Shown piece after piece: positions 1 through 11,777 of a stretch of 61,205 nucleotides of DNA (positions are counted from its first letter, which is position 1; each line of letters begins with the position of its first letter). The stretch spans positions 1 through 61,205 of the forward strand of contig WHUX01000280.1 in the NCBI GenBank assembly GCA_015179025.1, read 5' to 3'. This DNA is from Terfezia claveryi. Its lineage: Eukaryota > Ascomycota > Pezizomycetes > Pezizales > Pezizaceae. Below the pieces are notes generated by a model, which saw only the letters and a program-made list of their open reading frames with translations, had not been told where the DNA came from and made no database searches. The position numbers and the translations under genes were made by a program.

Positions 1-760
1 GCTGCAGAAACTAATGGCGAATAACCTTTGTGTCAATATAGACAAGTGTATCTTCAATGTCCCAGAAGTCGAATTGTGGGATTTAAAGTAGGTACAAAGG
101 GGATACAATGGGGCAGAAGAAAGTTGAGGATATCCTCGCCTGGCAGGCTCCTCGGAACCTCAAAGAAGTGTAGAGGTTTATTGGATTTGCTAATTTCTAT
201 CGCCGGTTTATTCAAGGATTTAGTAGTTTGGCTTTGCCGATTCAGACACTGACGTACAATGGAGTTACTTAGAACTGGACACAGCAGTGTCAACAGGCCT
301 TCGATGAGTTAAAATATAGGTTCACTACTGCTCCAATACTATGCCATTATCACCCAGAACGACCGAAAACGATCAAGACAGACGCGTCTGATCTAGCCAA
401 AGCTGGTATCCTATCCCAAAAAGAACTAGATGGTCGTTGGCACCCAGTAGCGTACTATTCAAAACGCTTCATCCCAGCAGAACTTAATTACGATATCCAT
501 GATAAAGAGATGGTCATAATTGTCAATTGCTTTCAGGAATGGAGACATTTTCTCATGGGTGCCCCGGAGGAGATAATTGTGTATATGAATCACAAGAATC
601 TTAAGTACTTTAATTCCACTAAGATACTCAATCGAAGGCAGGCCAGATAGGCGGAAATTTTAAGCCAGTTTAATTTTAGAATCATCTACCGCCCAGGTGA
701 TAAAAATGGCAAAGCAGATGCACTTTCTCGTCAGGTTGATCCTGACCTTGAAGGAGGGGG
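1..760 (+). pseudogene. Gypsy-2 pol remnant, part 1: end of RT plus RNase H
   Basis: This is the end of the reverse transcriptase and the RNase H domain of an older Ty3/gypsy copy whose 5' part is left of the window. It aligns nearly base for base with the better copies at 5890-6640 and 32140-32890. The RNase H block reads KTDASDLAKAG, then the [13 protein letters not shown] region, then HKNLKYF. Stops replace sense codons of the other copies at 171-173 (CAG to TAG), 270-272 (TGG to TAG) and 648-650 (TGG to TAG). The copy is cut at 760 by gypsy-1 and resumes at 9931, with GGGGG duplicated at 756-760 and 9931-9935. It is not functional. Confidence 0.9.
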
Positions 761-2211
761 TATCACGGGGTGACATCCAGCCCTACCGAAGGTACTTGGG
801 CCCTCATAGAACGACCCTAGAATCTATATGGACTCTAGGTACACTCTTAGTAGTGTGGTGCAAACGTTTCTAATACTTATCTATAAGAGTTAAGTATATG
901 AAACGGGTATGAACCTCGGAGTGGTTTATAATCATCCTAGATGGTTAAGACCCTTATGGAACGTCCATAGACCCTTAAGGGAGCTACGGTTTAAGTTTCA
1001 TAAGTATCCGATTAATGGTTCAATAGTTATACCAGATCAATATGCTGGCTATATGCATACATATACTAGCTATAGCTGTTACCCTGAAGTCTTGGCATTA
1101 CCCTGAATTGCTAATTATTACCCTGAACTTAAGGAAAATAATTCGGTAAAAATAATAAAAAAATGAAGCCATGAGGGCGCATTTTAGACCAAAGTGCGTC
1201 CGGTGACACTATAAGGGAGTGCGCTCAAGACAAGGCCAAAGGTAGGGCCAAAACATAAAGATCTCCGAATTTAATGTTTCAAGGTTTATCTAGGCTTACT
1301 CTTCGTCCTGATTCCATTTCTGCAATCCTTTTTATGATCGGAGTTAAACTCATGGAGATATAAGACTTTTAATATGGTTATATAGGTCCACAAGAGGTTT
1401 ACTTATTATTGGTAATAACTCCGTAAATAATTTGGGTATCGAGATAAACTAAGATTCTATAATCTTCTATGCGTTGATACCTTTCCAATGGTAATCTACT
1501 TGTGACCCACGGTTCTCTATTCATAGAGTTATGTGCAGTTGAAAATTATTTTCAATGGACACTAGACACTATTAAGTGAATATTGCCGGAAACATAATTA
1601 GATGCCTTCGGATATTGTCGAATGGTAATTCGATAGTATCGGGGATTGGTAACGTATCTGAGATTGAATTTAGTTGTCTCGGATAAGATTCTTTAATGGG
1701 ATAAGCGAGCTATAAGCGAAGTACGTATAACATGCAGACATGGGAATATTCTCTACGTTCGGGTTAGTAACCTGTGACAATGAGTGCAGATAGCAACTGC
1801 ATTAACAAAGGTGTGGATGGCATAACACTTAGGAAGAAATTCCAAGGTGACAGGTAGGCCCGCGTTTTATAAAATATTTTTATCATAAGAATATCTACAA
1901 ATACCGCGGGATATAAATAGTGCAAGTAGTTCCAGTTGAATTTATTCTACCACGAGCGAGTATTCGAAAGCAAGAGCACTTTGAGTACACGAAGCCTACA
2001 AAGTTCTAAGTCTTGTGTTAACTTTACGTTTAAGCGACATAGGATTTATTTTGTATTACAAATAAGATCCATCATGAGGAACTATCGTTGGAATGAACTT
2101 TACTGCTATAGGATTGATATTCTGTGTTGCGGAATAGATATCGTTGCGGCAGGAAATTACGGCCGTCCTAATAGTCGCAAGAGCACTATCAGTCAATAGG
2201 GCCCCGTGACA
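761..2211 (+). repeat. 5' LTR of gypsy-1
   Basis: The sequence matches the 3' LTR at 8474-9930 over its full length with scattered differences. The outer edge is TATCACGGGG where most copies have TGTCACGGGG, and the inner edge is CCCCGTGACA. Three copies of TTACCCTGAA lie near 1079-1130, and a GCATTTT...AAAGTGC stem follows near 1178-1198. The gag leader begins at 2212; the expected TGG-type primer binding site is not clean (TTACTTTGTAGCC), so I do not assign a tRNA primer. Confidence 0.93.
1912..1919 (+). promoter_or_regulatory. TATA box of the gypsy LTR promoter
   Basis: TATAAATA occurs here in the setting CCGCGGGA-TATAAATA-GTGCAAG. The motif and its surroundings recur at the equivalent place in the other LTRs, for example near 9628, 18600, 35888 and, on the minus strand, near 44402 and 51290. 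It lies about 290 bp before the LTR 3' edge, a plausible core promoter position. Promoter use is inferred. Confidence 0.6.
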
Positions 2212-2262
2212 TTACTTTGTAGCCAGTGATTCTCGTTATCATTTGCTATATATACTCAAATC

Positions 2263-4180
2263 ATGTCTAGCTCACAACACCAAGAGGGCCTCGCCAGCCC
2301 TACCAACCCCTCACATTCCCAGATGTCACACCCCTGCCATCACACAAAGACCACACAATCTTCCTCAATCTGATACAGATACTGGAAGATGACCTTATTG
2401 ATATCCCAATGGAGGATATTCTATCTCGTGGGATGGAATCCTCAAGACACCCTATATACTCTTCAGATGAATTAACCACATTCCCACCGGTTTATTAGAA
2501 CGATTTGGACAACCTTCCCGAAGGCCTCCTCATCGAACAGCCAGTAATACATCATCACGACGTCCCACCCAGCCACCACCACATCCCATACGACCGTCTC
2601 GACCATGTTTAAGCCAAGAAAATACGACAATTATTGGCTCGAATTGTTAGAGATGGATCTATTGAATTTGACCGGCAACGAGCACAGATTGCAGACCTTA
2701 CAAGAGGTCTAAATGCTCAAGCAAGCCTTCTAAAAGAAGCCCAGGATGCACATAGGGTTATTTTCGAAGGAGCAATGGCTACATACGAAGACCTAAAGTT
2801 ATTACGACAGCAGGTCACCGAAGAAGTAGCAGCATTAAAAGGTGAAACAGAAGGACAAGAGGATGCAGTTAAACGATTAACTGTATCCATCAGTGAGGCC
2901 TTAGAAAAACAATGGGGAGCTAAGCAAGAAGCTTAAGCAGGACACAGAGGCAATAGTTGATGCGGCTAAAGTAGAGTTTAATGGTATCAAAGCAGATGTT
3001 GTCAAACTCCATGAATGGACATAGAAGGCATCAAGCAAGAGCAAGATGATCGCATTCGCAGTTGTGAGACTAATAAAGAATCTGTAGAAGAACTCTCTCG
3101 TCGATCCAGACTCACAAAAGGAAGCTCAAAGACCTACAAGAGCAACCACTCAGTCAACAACGTCCACCGAAACGCACCCGATCAATTGATGATGATATTG
3201 AAGATTTCATCATACGTGGTACTTGGACTGGTCCAGTAGCACCTCCTCCGCCTCCACCATCACCTCCTCCACAAAAGAAAACTCGAGTTCTTTCTGAAAA
3301 GAAAGAACCCGAAACCTCCCCCTACCTCCGAAGTTCGATGGAACTTCAAGCAAGCTGAAGGAGTTCCTAATGAAGGTAGACCACACCTTTGAACGCATGC
3401 CGCTGACATATTCTACTCATAGCAAAAAATCCTGTTCGTAGCGGATCTACTTACAGGAGGTCGAGCACTTGGTACTACGCAAACCAACACAAGCGTACAC
3501 CAGACTCCAACTCCAGATAGGTTGAATGGGACACGTTTAATGTCTTTAAATGTGAATTCATAAACGCATACTAGAACCAGCATGAGAAGCGGGATGCGAA
3601 GGTCTTCCCTTCAGATGGAGTTCCAGAAAAAAGGTGAGTTGATGAAAGATTTCATCGCTCGTGTCAGGGTTCACCAGTTGGTAGCGGAACTACAACGGGA
3701 ACAGCTCTGGAGCACCTGATTAGTGCAATTCAGCCTGAACTCGGGCCCATATGGTCCGAGTCAGTACTGACAAAGACATTCTAGATAAGGTACCTGCTAG
3801 TACAGAAATGTGCTTCCAGGCTATCGCAAATGCCGGGTCTCAGGTTGAGTATGAGAAGGTTAGGGAGGCCATGCACAGAGCCAGTTCCGTCAAAAAGAAC
3901 AGGCTGCTGGTGCGAAAAAGGAGGTACCCAATACCCCAAGACTACTGAGAAAAAATCCGAGAACCTTAAAGATCGGATTACCAAACCAAAGCAGAAGGCA
4001 AAAACCAAGCCTGATGCCAAATCCAAGCCCAAATCCGATACTTCCTCCAAGAAGAAAAAGAGCCTGGTCAAGATAAAGTCACATATGCAATGTGACAGGC
4101 TCGGAAGAAGGATGGACAGTCATCAAGTGTGGGGACAAAACTCACATGATGGGTGACTGTATGAATGGTTGGAAACCTAC
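2263..4180 (+). pseudogene. Gypsy-1 gag, frameshifted
   Basis: Gag forms the retroelement particle and binds its RNA. The start is the ATG at 2263, 52 bp after the LTR. The reading frame breaks repeatedly. Recognisable blocks are a charged coiled-coil-like stretch at 2634-2936 (with REGLNAQ-like heptads and RQQVTEEVAALKGETE), a Pro-rich segment near 3240-3320, a capsid-like region at about 3330-3900, a Lys-rich linker near 3960-4080, and a zinc knuckle near 4119-4163 ending KCGDKTHMMGDC. The intact knuckle C-x2-C-x4-H-x4-C is visible in gypsy-5 at 36534-36605; here a base is missing just before it. No full-length protein is encoded. Confidence 0.8.
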
Positions 4181-4440
4181 GGTTGAGTCAAAGGGTAAGG
4201 GAAAGGGAAAGGAGGAAGCAAAGAAAGTGGCGACAGTGTCTGCAGGAGCGGCTGTAGTAGCGCCACTTGAGGTTCAGTTTGGGCATATTGTGAGTAGGAT
4301 GAGTTGGATTATGGGGAAAATTCGGACTGTTAGGGATGCGGGCTATCTAGTACGTGGGTCGGATAGTCTCGCAGGATTGGTTTTCTATTTGTGTTATAAG
4401 GAACGGCATCTCTGTTGGCAGTTGGAAGGAGGAACATGAA

Positions 4441-7400
4441 GGGGAACTGATGGATATTGACCCTGTTTTGATTAGTTCTGTTTCTCGCAATTCGTCTTCT
4501 TCTGCTATTTCTTCTCTTTTTTATCAAATAAAAACGCAAAAAAAGGGACAAAAAGAAAAGCTGATGATGAGGTGGCTCCTCATATTGGCGCACTCGAAAA
4601 AAGACCACGAAAGGTGGCGTGCCGGATATTTCATTGGATGGAATTAAGGATCTCTCTTTGGCAGGAAAATCGGGTGCAAAGGTATTGAAGCGTGAAGGAC
4701 TGAAATTTCTTATCTCTGTTAAGTTATCTTGGATGTACGGAGGAAATAAACTCGAAATTTCATTAATACTTTGGTTGATACTGGCGCAGAAGCCACGATT
4801 TTTGATTCTTCTTTGTTGAACAGATGATGCTGCCTTGGGTTAAAGGGAGAAAAGACTGAGATTAGAGAGCGCCGACGGCTCGATTCTCAAGAGGTCTGGC
4901 ACAGTGCAGGTTCAGAACCTGCAGATGGAGGTCCCAGATGCAAGATCGGAAAAAAAACCTTGACCTGGTAACTGAGGTTACGTGCCTGAACCAGGTCTTC
5001 CACTCATTTTGGGGATGGATTGGATTAAAGCCAATTGTGATAAGCTACGAGTCACCACTCCTTATGGACTCGAGCTAAAAAGAGCATTGGAAATCGAGGA
5101 GGTTACTGATTTCGCTGACTTTGACGAAGTACTTGCAGAGACTCAATATGTCGGATTAATTGAAATAGGGGAATGGGATTATCAGAAGTTCGCTAATGGA
5201 GACGTTCGCAAGGTTATGAAAATAACAGCGACTGAAAATATCCATGAACTTGCTGATCGATTGCCAAACAGTACAGGGATTTTGTAAAAATCTTTGGAAA
5301 GGAGTTGCAATCCGCCCTTCCCACGCACGGTCCACAAGACATGACTATTGAGTTAGAAGAAGGAAAGAGTCCCCGTCAGGAAAACTATACCCCCTCTCCC
5401 CTGATGAACTGGAGCTTCTCAAAGAATACCTAGATGAGATGCTCCGAACCGGCAAGATAAGACCGAGCAAAAGCAGTGCTGGCGCTCCTATATTCTTCGC
5501 CAAACAGCCAAATGGCAAGCTCAGAATAGTCGTAGACTATAGAGGGCTCAATGCCATAACCAAAAAAGACAAGTATCCCCTACCACTTATGACTACCCTA
5601 ATGGAACAAGTTGGTACTTCACAGGTTTTCTCCAAACTCGATCTCAAACTCGGGTTTAACCTACTCAGAATAGCGCCGGAGACGAGTGGAAAACAGCATT
5701 CAAGACAAGATATGGCTTATACGAATATACAGTTATGCCTTTTGGGCTAACTAATGCGCCATCTGTTTTCCAGCGACATGTTAACAATATTCTATCGGAA
5801 CGAATTGACCGAGGAATAGTTGTATATATTGATGATATCCTCATTTATACCCAAACAGAGGAAGAACATGTCGAGCTCGTCCGTTGGGTGCTGCAGAAAC
5901 TAACGGAGAATAACCTTTGTGTCAACATAGACAAGTGTATCTTCCATGTCCCAGAAGTCGAATTCGTGGGATTTAAAGTAGGTACAAAGGGATACAAATG
6001 GGGCAGAAGAAAGTCGAGGATATCCTCGCCTGGCAGGCTCCTCGGAACGTCAAAGAAGTGCAGAGGTTTATTGGTTTGCTAATTTCTATCGCCGGTTTAT
6101 TCAAGGCTTTAGTAGTTTGGCTTGCCGATTCAGACACTGACGCACAATGGAGTTCCTTGGAACTGGACACAGCAGTGTCAACAGGCCTTCGATGAGTTAA
6201 AATATAGGTTCACCACCGCTCCGATACTATGCCATTATCACCCAGAACGACCAAAAATGATCGAGACAGATGCGTCTGATCTAGCAAAGCTGGTATTCTA
6301 TCCCAAAAAGAACCAGATGGTCGTTGGCACCCAGTAGCGTACTATTCGAAACGCTTTATCCCAGCAGAACTTAATTACGATGTCCATGACAAAGAATGGT
6401 CGTAATTGTCAATTGTTTCCAGAATGGAGACATTTTCTCATGGGTGCCCCGGAGGAGATAATTGTGTATACGGATCACAAGAACCTTGAGTACTTTAATT
6501 CCACTAAATACTCAATCGAAGGCAGGCCAGATGGGCGGAAATACTAAGCCAGTTCAATTTTAGAATCATCTACCGCCCAGGTGATAAAATGGCAAGGCAG
6601 ATGCGCTTTCTCGTCAGGTTGATCCTGACCTCGAAGGAGGGGGAGAGAAGCAGGACCACACGATTCGGATGTTCAAGCCTGGTCAATTCCAACTGGAACA
6701 AGTGAGGAGAGTCTAGTAACGCGCCGCATTATGGCAGTGAAGGCCTCACAAACAGAAGAATCAAGTTGGTCGAAGGAGATCCAAGAGGCTGGCCTCAAGG
6801 ATGACAAGTGGTTAGGGATTCGGAACGCGTTGAAGTTTGGCAAGGAGTATCCTGGACTCGATCATTACGGTTTAGAAGATGACATGGTAACCTATGAACG
6901 TCGCCTATATATACCTGACAACAATCCCTTAAGTTGAAAGTGGCTTTCCAGTGCATGATGCTAAAGTTGCAGGTCATTTCGGACGTGACAAAACCCTCGA
7001 GCTCATGAAACGAAATTACTACTGGCCTAACATGGAAGACTGGGTACGAAACTACGTTCGCACATGCGATGCTTGCCAAAGAAACAAGACAGCAAGACAC
7101 AAGAAATATGGCAAGCTCGTACCTCTTCCAATCCCCTATAGGCCGTGGGAACATATTTCGATGGATTTCATCACTGATTTACCACCAGTCAAAGGGTATA
7201 ATCAGATTGGGTTATTGTTGATAGGTTTACTAAATGTCGCATTTCATTCCTTTAAAGAACCGGAAGGCAAAAGAGTTGGCTGGGATATTTGTCAAGGAGG
7301 TTTGGAGGCTGCACGGATTACCAAAGAGGGTTGTTTCGGATCGGGATTCGGTTTTACAAGTTCGTTTTGGATGGAGGTAATGCGGTTATTAGGAGTTGAG

Positions 7401-8232
7401 TTGGATAAGTCCTCGGCATATCACCCCAGACTGATGGTCAAACTGAACGAGTCAACCAGACCCTTGAGCATTATCTACGGACGTATTGCTGTTGGGATCA
7501 GGATGACTGGGTCGAGTTATTACCATTTGCCGAGTTCTGTTATAATAACACTGTCCATTCTAGTACAAACTCACACCATTCTTGCCGCATATGCTCAACA
7601 CCCAGAAAATAATTTCCAGAACCCAACCGAAGCCTCAACTGAATCGAACAACCCTGAGGCAGTCAAGACAGTCGAAACCTTGGACGCAATGAGGGAGGCT
7701 ATGAGGGAGAACATGAAGGCAGCACAGGACCGGATGTCCAAATACTACAATCTCAAGGTAGCAGAGAAGGAACCGACATTCAAAGTGGGAGATTGGGTCA
7801 TGGTCAACGCAAAGAACATCAAAACAAGGCGTCCGACCAAGAAGCTTGACTACAAGTTACGAGGGAAGTTTAGAATCAAACGGCTTATAGGCACCTATGC
7901 CTATGAGTTAGAGCTTCCCCGAGACAGGCAAAACTCACCCAGTTTTTCATATTAGTTTGTTGGAACCCTACCACCTTAACACGATTGCCGGCAGACGCTC
8001 ACCAACACCCCCTCCAGTCGACCTCGAAGAATCGGAATACCAGGTGGAAAAGGTTAGGACAAGTGAGCTCAGGAAGGGACGGGTTATGTATTTAGTCTCT
8101 TGGAAGGGTTACGGTCCTGATGACGACACATGGGAACCATATGAGAACCTGAAGGATGGAGCAGCCGATTTAATTCGAAAATTCCATCTGGATAATCCTC
8201 GTAAGCCTCGGGACCCTGATGTTATCTTGTGA
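4441..8232 (+). pseudogene. Gypsy-1 pol (PR-RT-RNase H-IN-chromodomain), frameshifted
   Basis: Domains appear in Ty3/gypsy chromovirus order: retropepsin (VDTGAEA-type motif near 4772, with LILGMDWI near 5010), reverse transcriptase (LDLKLGFN near 5640, YIDD at 5825-5836), RNase H (about 6240-6620), integrase (HHCC zinc region ending CDACQRNK near 7085, MDFITDLPP near 7170, TER-type region near 7440) and a C-terminal chromodomain ([18 protein letters not shown] near 8090-8145). Chromodomains in such integrases are known to direct insertion toward heterochromatin. The frame is broken by about a dozen one-base deletions relative to gypsy-4, for example near 5373, 5690, 6080, 6285, 6393, 6505, 6585, 6695 and 7205. 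The final chromodomain ORF (7957-8232) is open. Confidence 0.93.
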
Positions 8233-8473
8233 GGATTTTTCTTTTTTTCCTATATTAGGCATTAGGTTTTTTGAATTATCTTTACGTTTTTGTTTTACCT
8301 GTATTTCTTATGCCATATTGTCCCAGGGGTGCAAGAGACGTACGCAGCTATGTTTTGGCTGTTGTATATGAGGACTGGTCCTCAAGCCCCATCCATTGTT
8401 GTTAGTAGCAATAATGATTCTGATTGCATGATCAATTAGGTTCTTGCGGACAAGAACCTTAAGGGGGAGGCAC
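8233..8473 (+). other. Gypsy-1 3' untranslated region and polypurine tract
   Basis: About 240 bp lie between the pol stop and the 3' LTR. The stretch ends in AAGGGGGAGG followed by CAC and then the LTR TGTCACGGGG, matching the position of the plus-strand primer of LTR retroelements. The same tract precedes the LTRs at 11778, 26300 and 34737 and, reversed, follows the LTR ending at 59259. An imperfect hairpin, GGTTCTTG...CAAGAACC, sits just upstream of the tract in every copy. Confidence 0.75.
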
Positions 8474-9930
8474 TGTCACGGGGTGACATCCAGCCCTACC
8501 AAAGGTACTTGGGCCCTTATAGAACGACCCTAGAATCTATATGGACTCTAGGTACACTCTTAGCAGTGTGGTGCAAACGTTTCTAATACTTATCTATAAG
8601 AGTTAAGTATATGAAACGGGTATGAACCTCGGATGGTTTATAATCATCCTAGATGGTTAAGACCCTTATGGAACGTCCATAGACCCTTGAGGGAGCTACG
8701 GTTTAAGTTTCATAAGTATCCGATTAATGGTTCAATAGTTATACTCAGATTAATATGCTGACTATATGCATACATATACTAGCTATTAGCTGTTACCCTG
8801 AAGTCTTGGCGTTACCCTGAATTCTAATTATTACCCTGAACTTAAGGAAAATAATTCGGTAAAAATAACTAAAAAAATGAAGGACCGAGGGCGCACTTTA
8901 GACCAAAGTGCGTCCGGTGACACTATAAGGGAGTGCGCCCAGGACAGAGGCCAAAGGTAGGGCCAAAACATAAAGTTCTCCGAATTTAATGTTTCAAGGT
9001 TCTATCTAGGCCTACTCTTCGTCCTGATTCCATTTCTGCAATCCTTTTTATGATCGGAGTTAAACTCATGGAGATATAAGACTTTTAATATGGTCATATA
9101 GGTCCACGAGGAGGTTTACTTATTATTGGTAATAACTCCATGAATAATTTGGGTATCGAGATAAACTAAGATTCTATAATCTTCTATGCGTTGATACCTT
9201 TCCAATGGTAATCTACTTGTGACCCACGGTTCTCTATTCATAGAGTTATGTGCAGTTGAAAATTATTTTCAATGGACACTAGACACTATTAAGTGAATAT
9301 TGCCGGAAACATAATTAGATGCCTTCGGATATTGTCGGATGGTAATTCGATAGTATCGGGATTGGTAACGTATCTGAAATTGAATTTAGTTGTCTCGGAT
9401 AAGAATTCTTTAATGGGATAAGCGAGCTATAAGCGAAGTACGTATAACATGCAGACATGGGAATATTCTCTACGTTCGGGTTAGTAACCTGTGACAACGA
9501 GTGCAGATAGCAACTGCATTAACAAAGGTGTGGATGGCATAACACTTAGGAAGAAATTCCAAGGTGACAGGTAGGCCTGCGTTTTATAAACTATTTTTAT
9601 CATAAGAATATCTACAAACACCGCGGGATATAAATAGTGCAAGTAGTTCCAGTTGAATTTATTCTACCACGAGCGAGTATTCGAAAGCAAGAGCACCTTG
9701 AGTACACGAAGCCTACAAAGTTCTAAGTCTTGTGTTAACTTTACGTTTAAGCGACATAGGATTTATTTTGTGTTGCGAAATAAGATCCGTCGTGAGGAAC
9801 TATCGTTAGATTGAACTTTACTGCTATAGGATTGATATTCTGTGTTGCAGAATAGATATCATTGCAGCAGGAAATTACGGCCGTCCTAATAGTCGCAAGA
9901 GCACTATCAGTCAATAGAGCCCCCGTGACA
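8474..9930 (+). repeat. 3' LTR of gypsy-1
   Basis: This full-length LTR runs from TGTCACGGGG to CCCCGTGACA, and the GGGGG target duplication follows at once. It has the same internal signals as the 5' LTR: three TTACCCTGAA repeats, the GCACTTT...AAAGTGC stem and TATAAATA. Antisense ORFs inside it are shadows. Confidence 0.95.
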
Positions 9931-11533
9931 GGGGGAGAGAAGTGGGACTACATGATTCGGATATTCAAGCCTGGTCAATTCCAACTAGGAACAAGTGAGG
10001 AGAGTCTAGTAACGCGCCGTATTATGGCAGTGAAGGCCTCACAAACAGAAGAATCAAGTTGGTCAAAAGAGATCCAAGAGGCTGGCCTCAAGAATGACAA
10101 CTGGTTAGAGATTCGGGATGCGTTGAAGTTTGGCAAGGAGTATCTTGGACTCGATTATTACGGTTTAGAAGATGACATGGTAACCTATGAACATCGCCTA
10201 TATATACCTGACAACATCTCCCTTAAGTTGTAAGTGACTTTCCAGTGTCACGATGCTAAAGTTACAGGTCATTTCGGACATGACCAAACCCTCGAGCTCA
10301 AGAAACGTAATTACTACTGGCCTAACATGGGAGATTGGGTATGAAACTACGTTTATACATGCGATGCTTGCCAAAGAAACAAGATAGCAAGACACAAGAA
10401 ATATGGCAAGCTCGTACCTCTTCCAATCCCCAATAGGCCGTGGGAACACATTTCGATGGATTTCATCACTGATTTACTACCAGTTAAAGGGTATAATCAG
10501 ATCTGGGTTATTGTTGATAGGTTTACTAAGATGTCATATTTCATTCACTTAACTAACTGGAAGGCAAAAGAGTTGGCTGGGATATTTGTCAAGGAGGTTT
10601 AGAGGCTGCATGGATTACCAAAGAGGGTTGTTTCGGATCGGGATTCGGTGTTTACAAGTTCATTTTGGATAAAGGTAATGCGGTTATTAGGAGTTGTGTT
10701 GGATGAGTACTCGGCATATCACCCCCAAACTGATAGTTAAACCGAACAAGTCAACCAGACCTTTGAGCATTATTTATGGACGTATTGCTATTGAGATCAG
10801 GATGCCTGGGTCGAGTCATTACCATTTGCCGAGTTTTGTTATAATAATACTGTCCACTCTAGTACTAAACTCACACTATTCTTCGTTGTATATGCTCAAC
10901 ACCCAGAAAACAATTTCCAGAACCCAACCGAAGCCTCAACTGAATCGAACAACCCTGAGGCAGTCAAGACAATCGAAACTTTGGATGCAATGAGGGAGGC
11001 TATGATGGAGAACATGAAGGCAGTACAGGACCGGATGTCCAAATACTATAATCTCAAGGTAGTAGAGAAGGAACCGATATTCAAAGTGGGAGATTGGGTG
11101 ATGGTCAATGCAAAGAACATCAAAACAAGGCGTCCGACCAAGAAGCTTGACTACAGGTTACGAGAAAAGTTTAGAATTAAAAGGCTTATTAGCACTTATG
11201 CCCATGAGTTAGAGCTTCCCCCAAGTAAAGGCAAAACTCACCCAGTTTTTCATATTAGTTTGTTGGAACCCTACCACCTTAATACAATTGCCAGCAGATG
11301 CTCACCAACACCCCCTCCAGTCGACCTCGAAGAGTCAGAATACTAGGTGGAAAAAGTTAGGACGAGTGAGCTTAGGAAGGGACGGGTTATGTATTTAGTC
11401 TCTTGAAAGGGTTATGGTCCTGATGACGACACATGGGAACCTTATGGGAACCTGAAGGATGGAGAATCCGATTTAATTCAAAAATTCCATCTAGATAATC
11501 CTCGTAAGCCTTGGGACCCTGATATTATCTTGT
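9931..11533 (+). pseudogene. Gypsy-2 pol remnant, part 2: integrase and chromodomain
   Basis: This continues the pol interrupted at 760. It holds the spacer after RNase H (9958-10230), the integrase zinc region (about 10235-10390), the catalytic core (MDFITDLLP near 10456; the TER-type motif now has K for the E) and the chromodomain (about 11330-11500). Many stops match C-to-T or G-to-A changes, for example TGG to TGA near 11404 in the chromodomain and CAG to TAG near 11344. The copy is more mutated than gypsy-4, as expected for an older host of gypsy-1. Confidence 0.9.
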
Positions 11534-11777
11534 GAGGATTTTTCTTTTTTTCTATTATTAGGCATCAGGTTTTTTGAATTATCTTTACATTTTTGTTTTA
11601 CCTGTATTTCTTATGCCATATTGTCCCAGAGGTACAATGAGACGTACGCAGCTATGTTTTGGCTGTCATATATGAGGACTGGTCCTCAAGCCCCATCCAT
11701 TGTTGTTAGTAGCAATAATGATTCTGATTGTATAATCAATTAGGTTCTTATGGACAAGAACCTTAAGGGGGAGACAC

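Larger units (their letters stand above)
761..9930 (+). mobile_element. Gypsy-1: complete Ty3/gypsy chromovirus inserted in gypsy-2
   Basis: This LTR retrotransposon has two LTRs of about 1.45 kb (761-2211 and 8474-9930), an internal gag-pol and a purine-rich tract just before the 3' LTR. The LTR ends follow the TGTCACGGGG...CCCCGTGACA pattern, with TA replacing TG at the 5' edge. A 5-bp duplication, GGGGG (756-760, 9931-9935), flanks it, and removing the element restores the pol reading seen at 6640-6660 and 32888-32905. It is the innermost and so the youngest gypsy in the window. Its gag and pol nevertheless carry many single-base deletions in short runs of one base, some of which may be assembly errors. 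Confidence 0.95.

Noticed and set aside
1079..1130. Telomere-like CCCTGAA repeats
   Set aside because: Only three spaced decamers occur, in every LTR; they are part of the LTR and not a telomeric array.
761..9930. Possible host genes within LTR ORFs (for example 909-1106, 1936-2199, 9315-9497)
   Set aside because: The same sequences recur in every LTR and have no coding signature.
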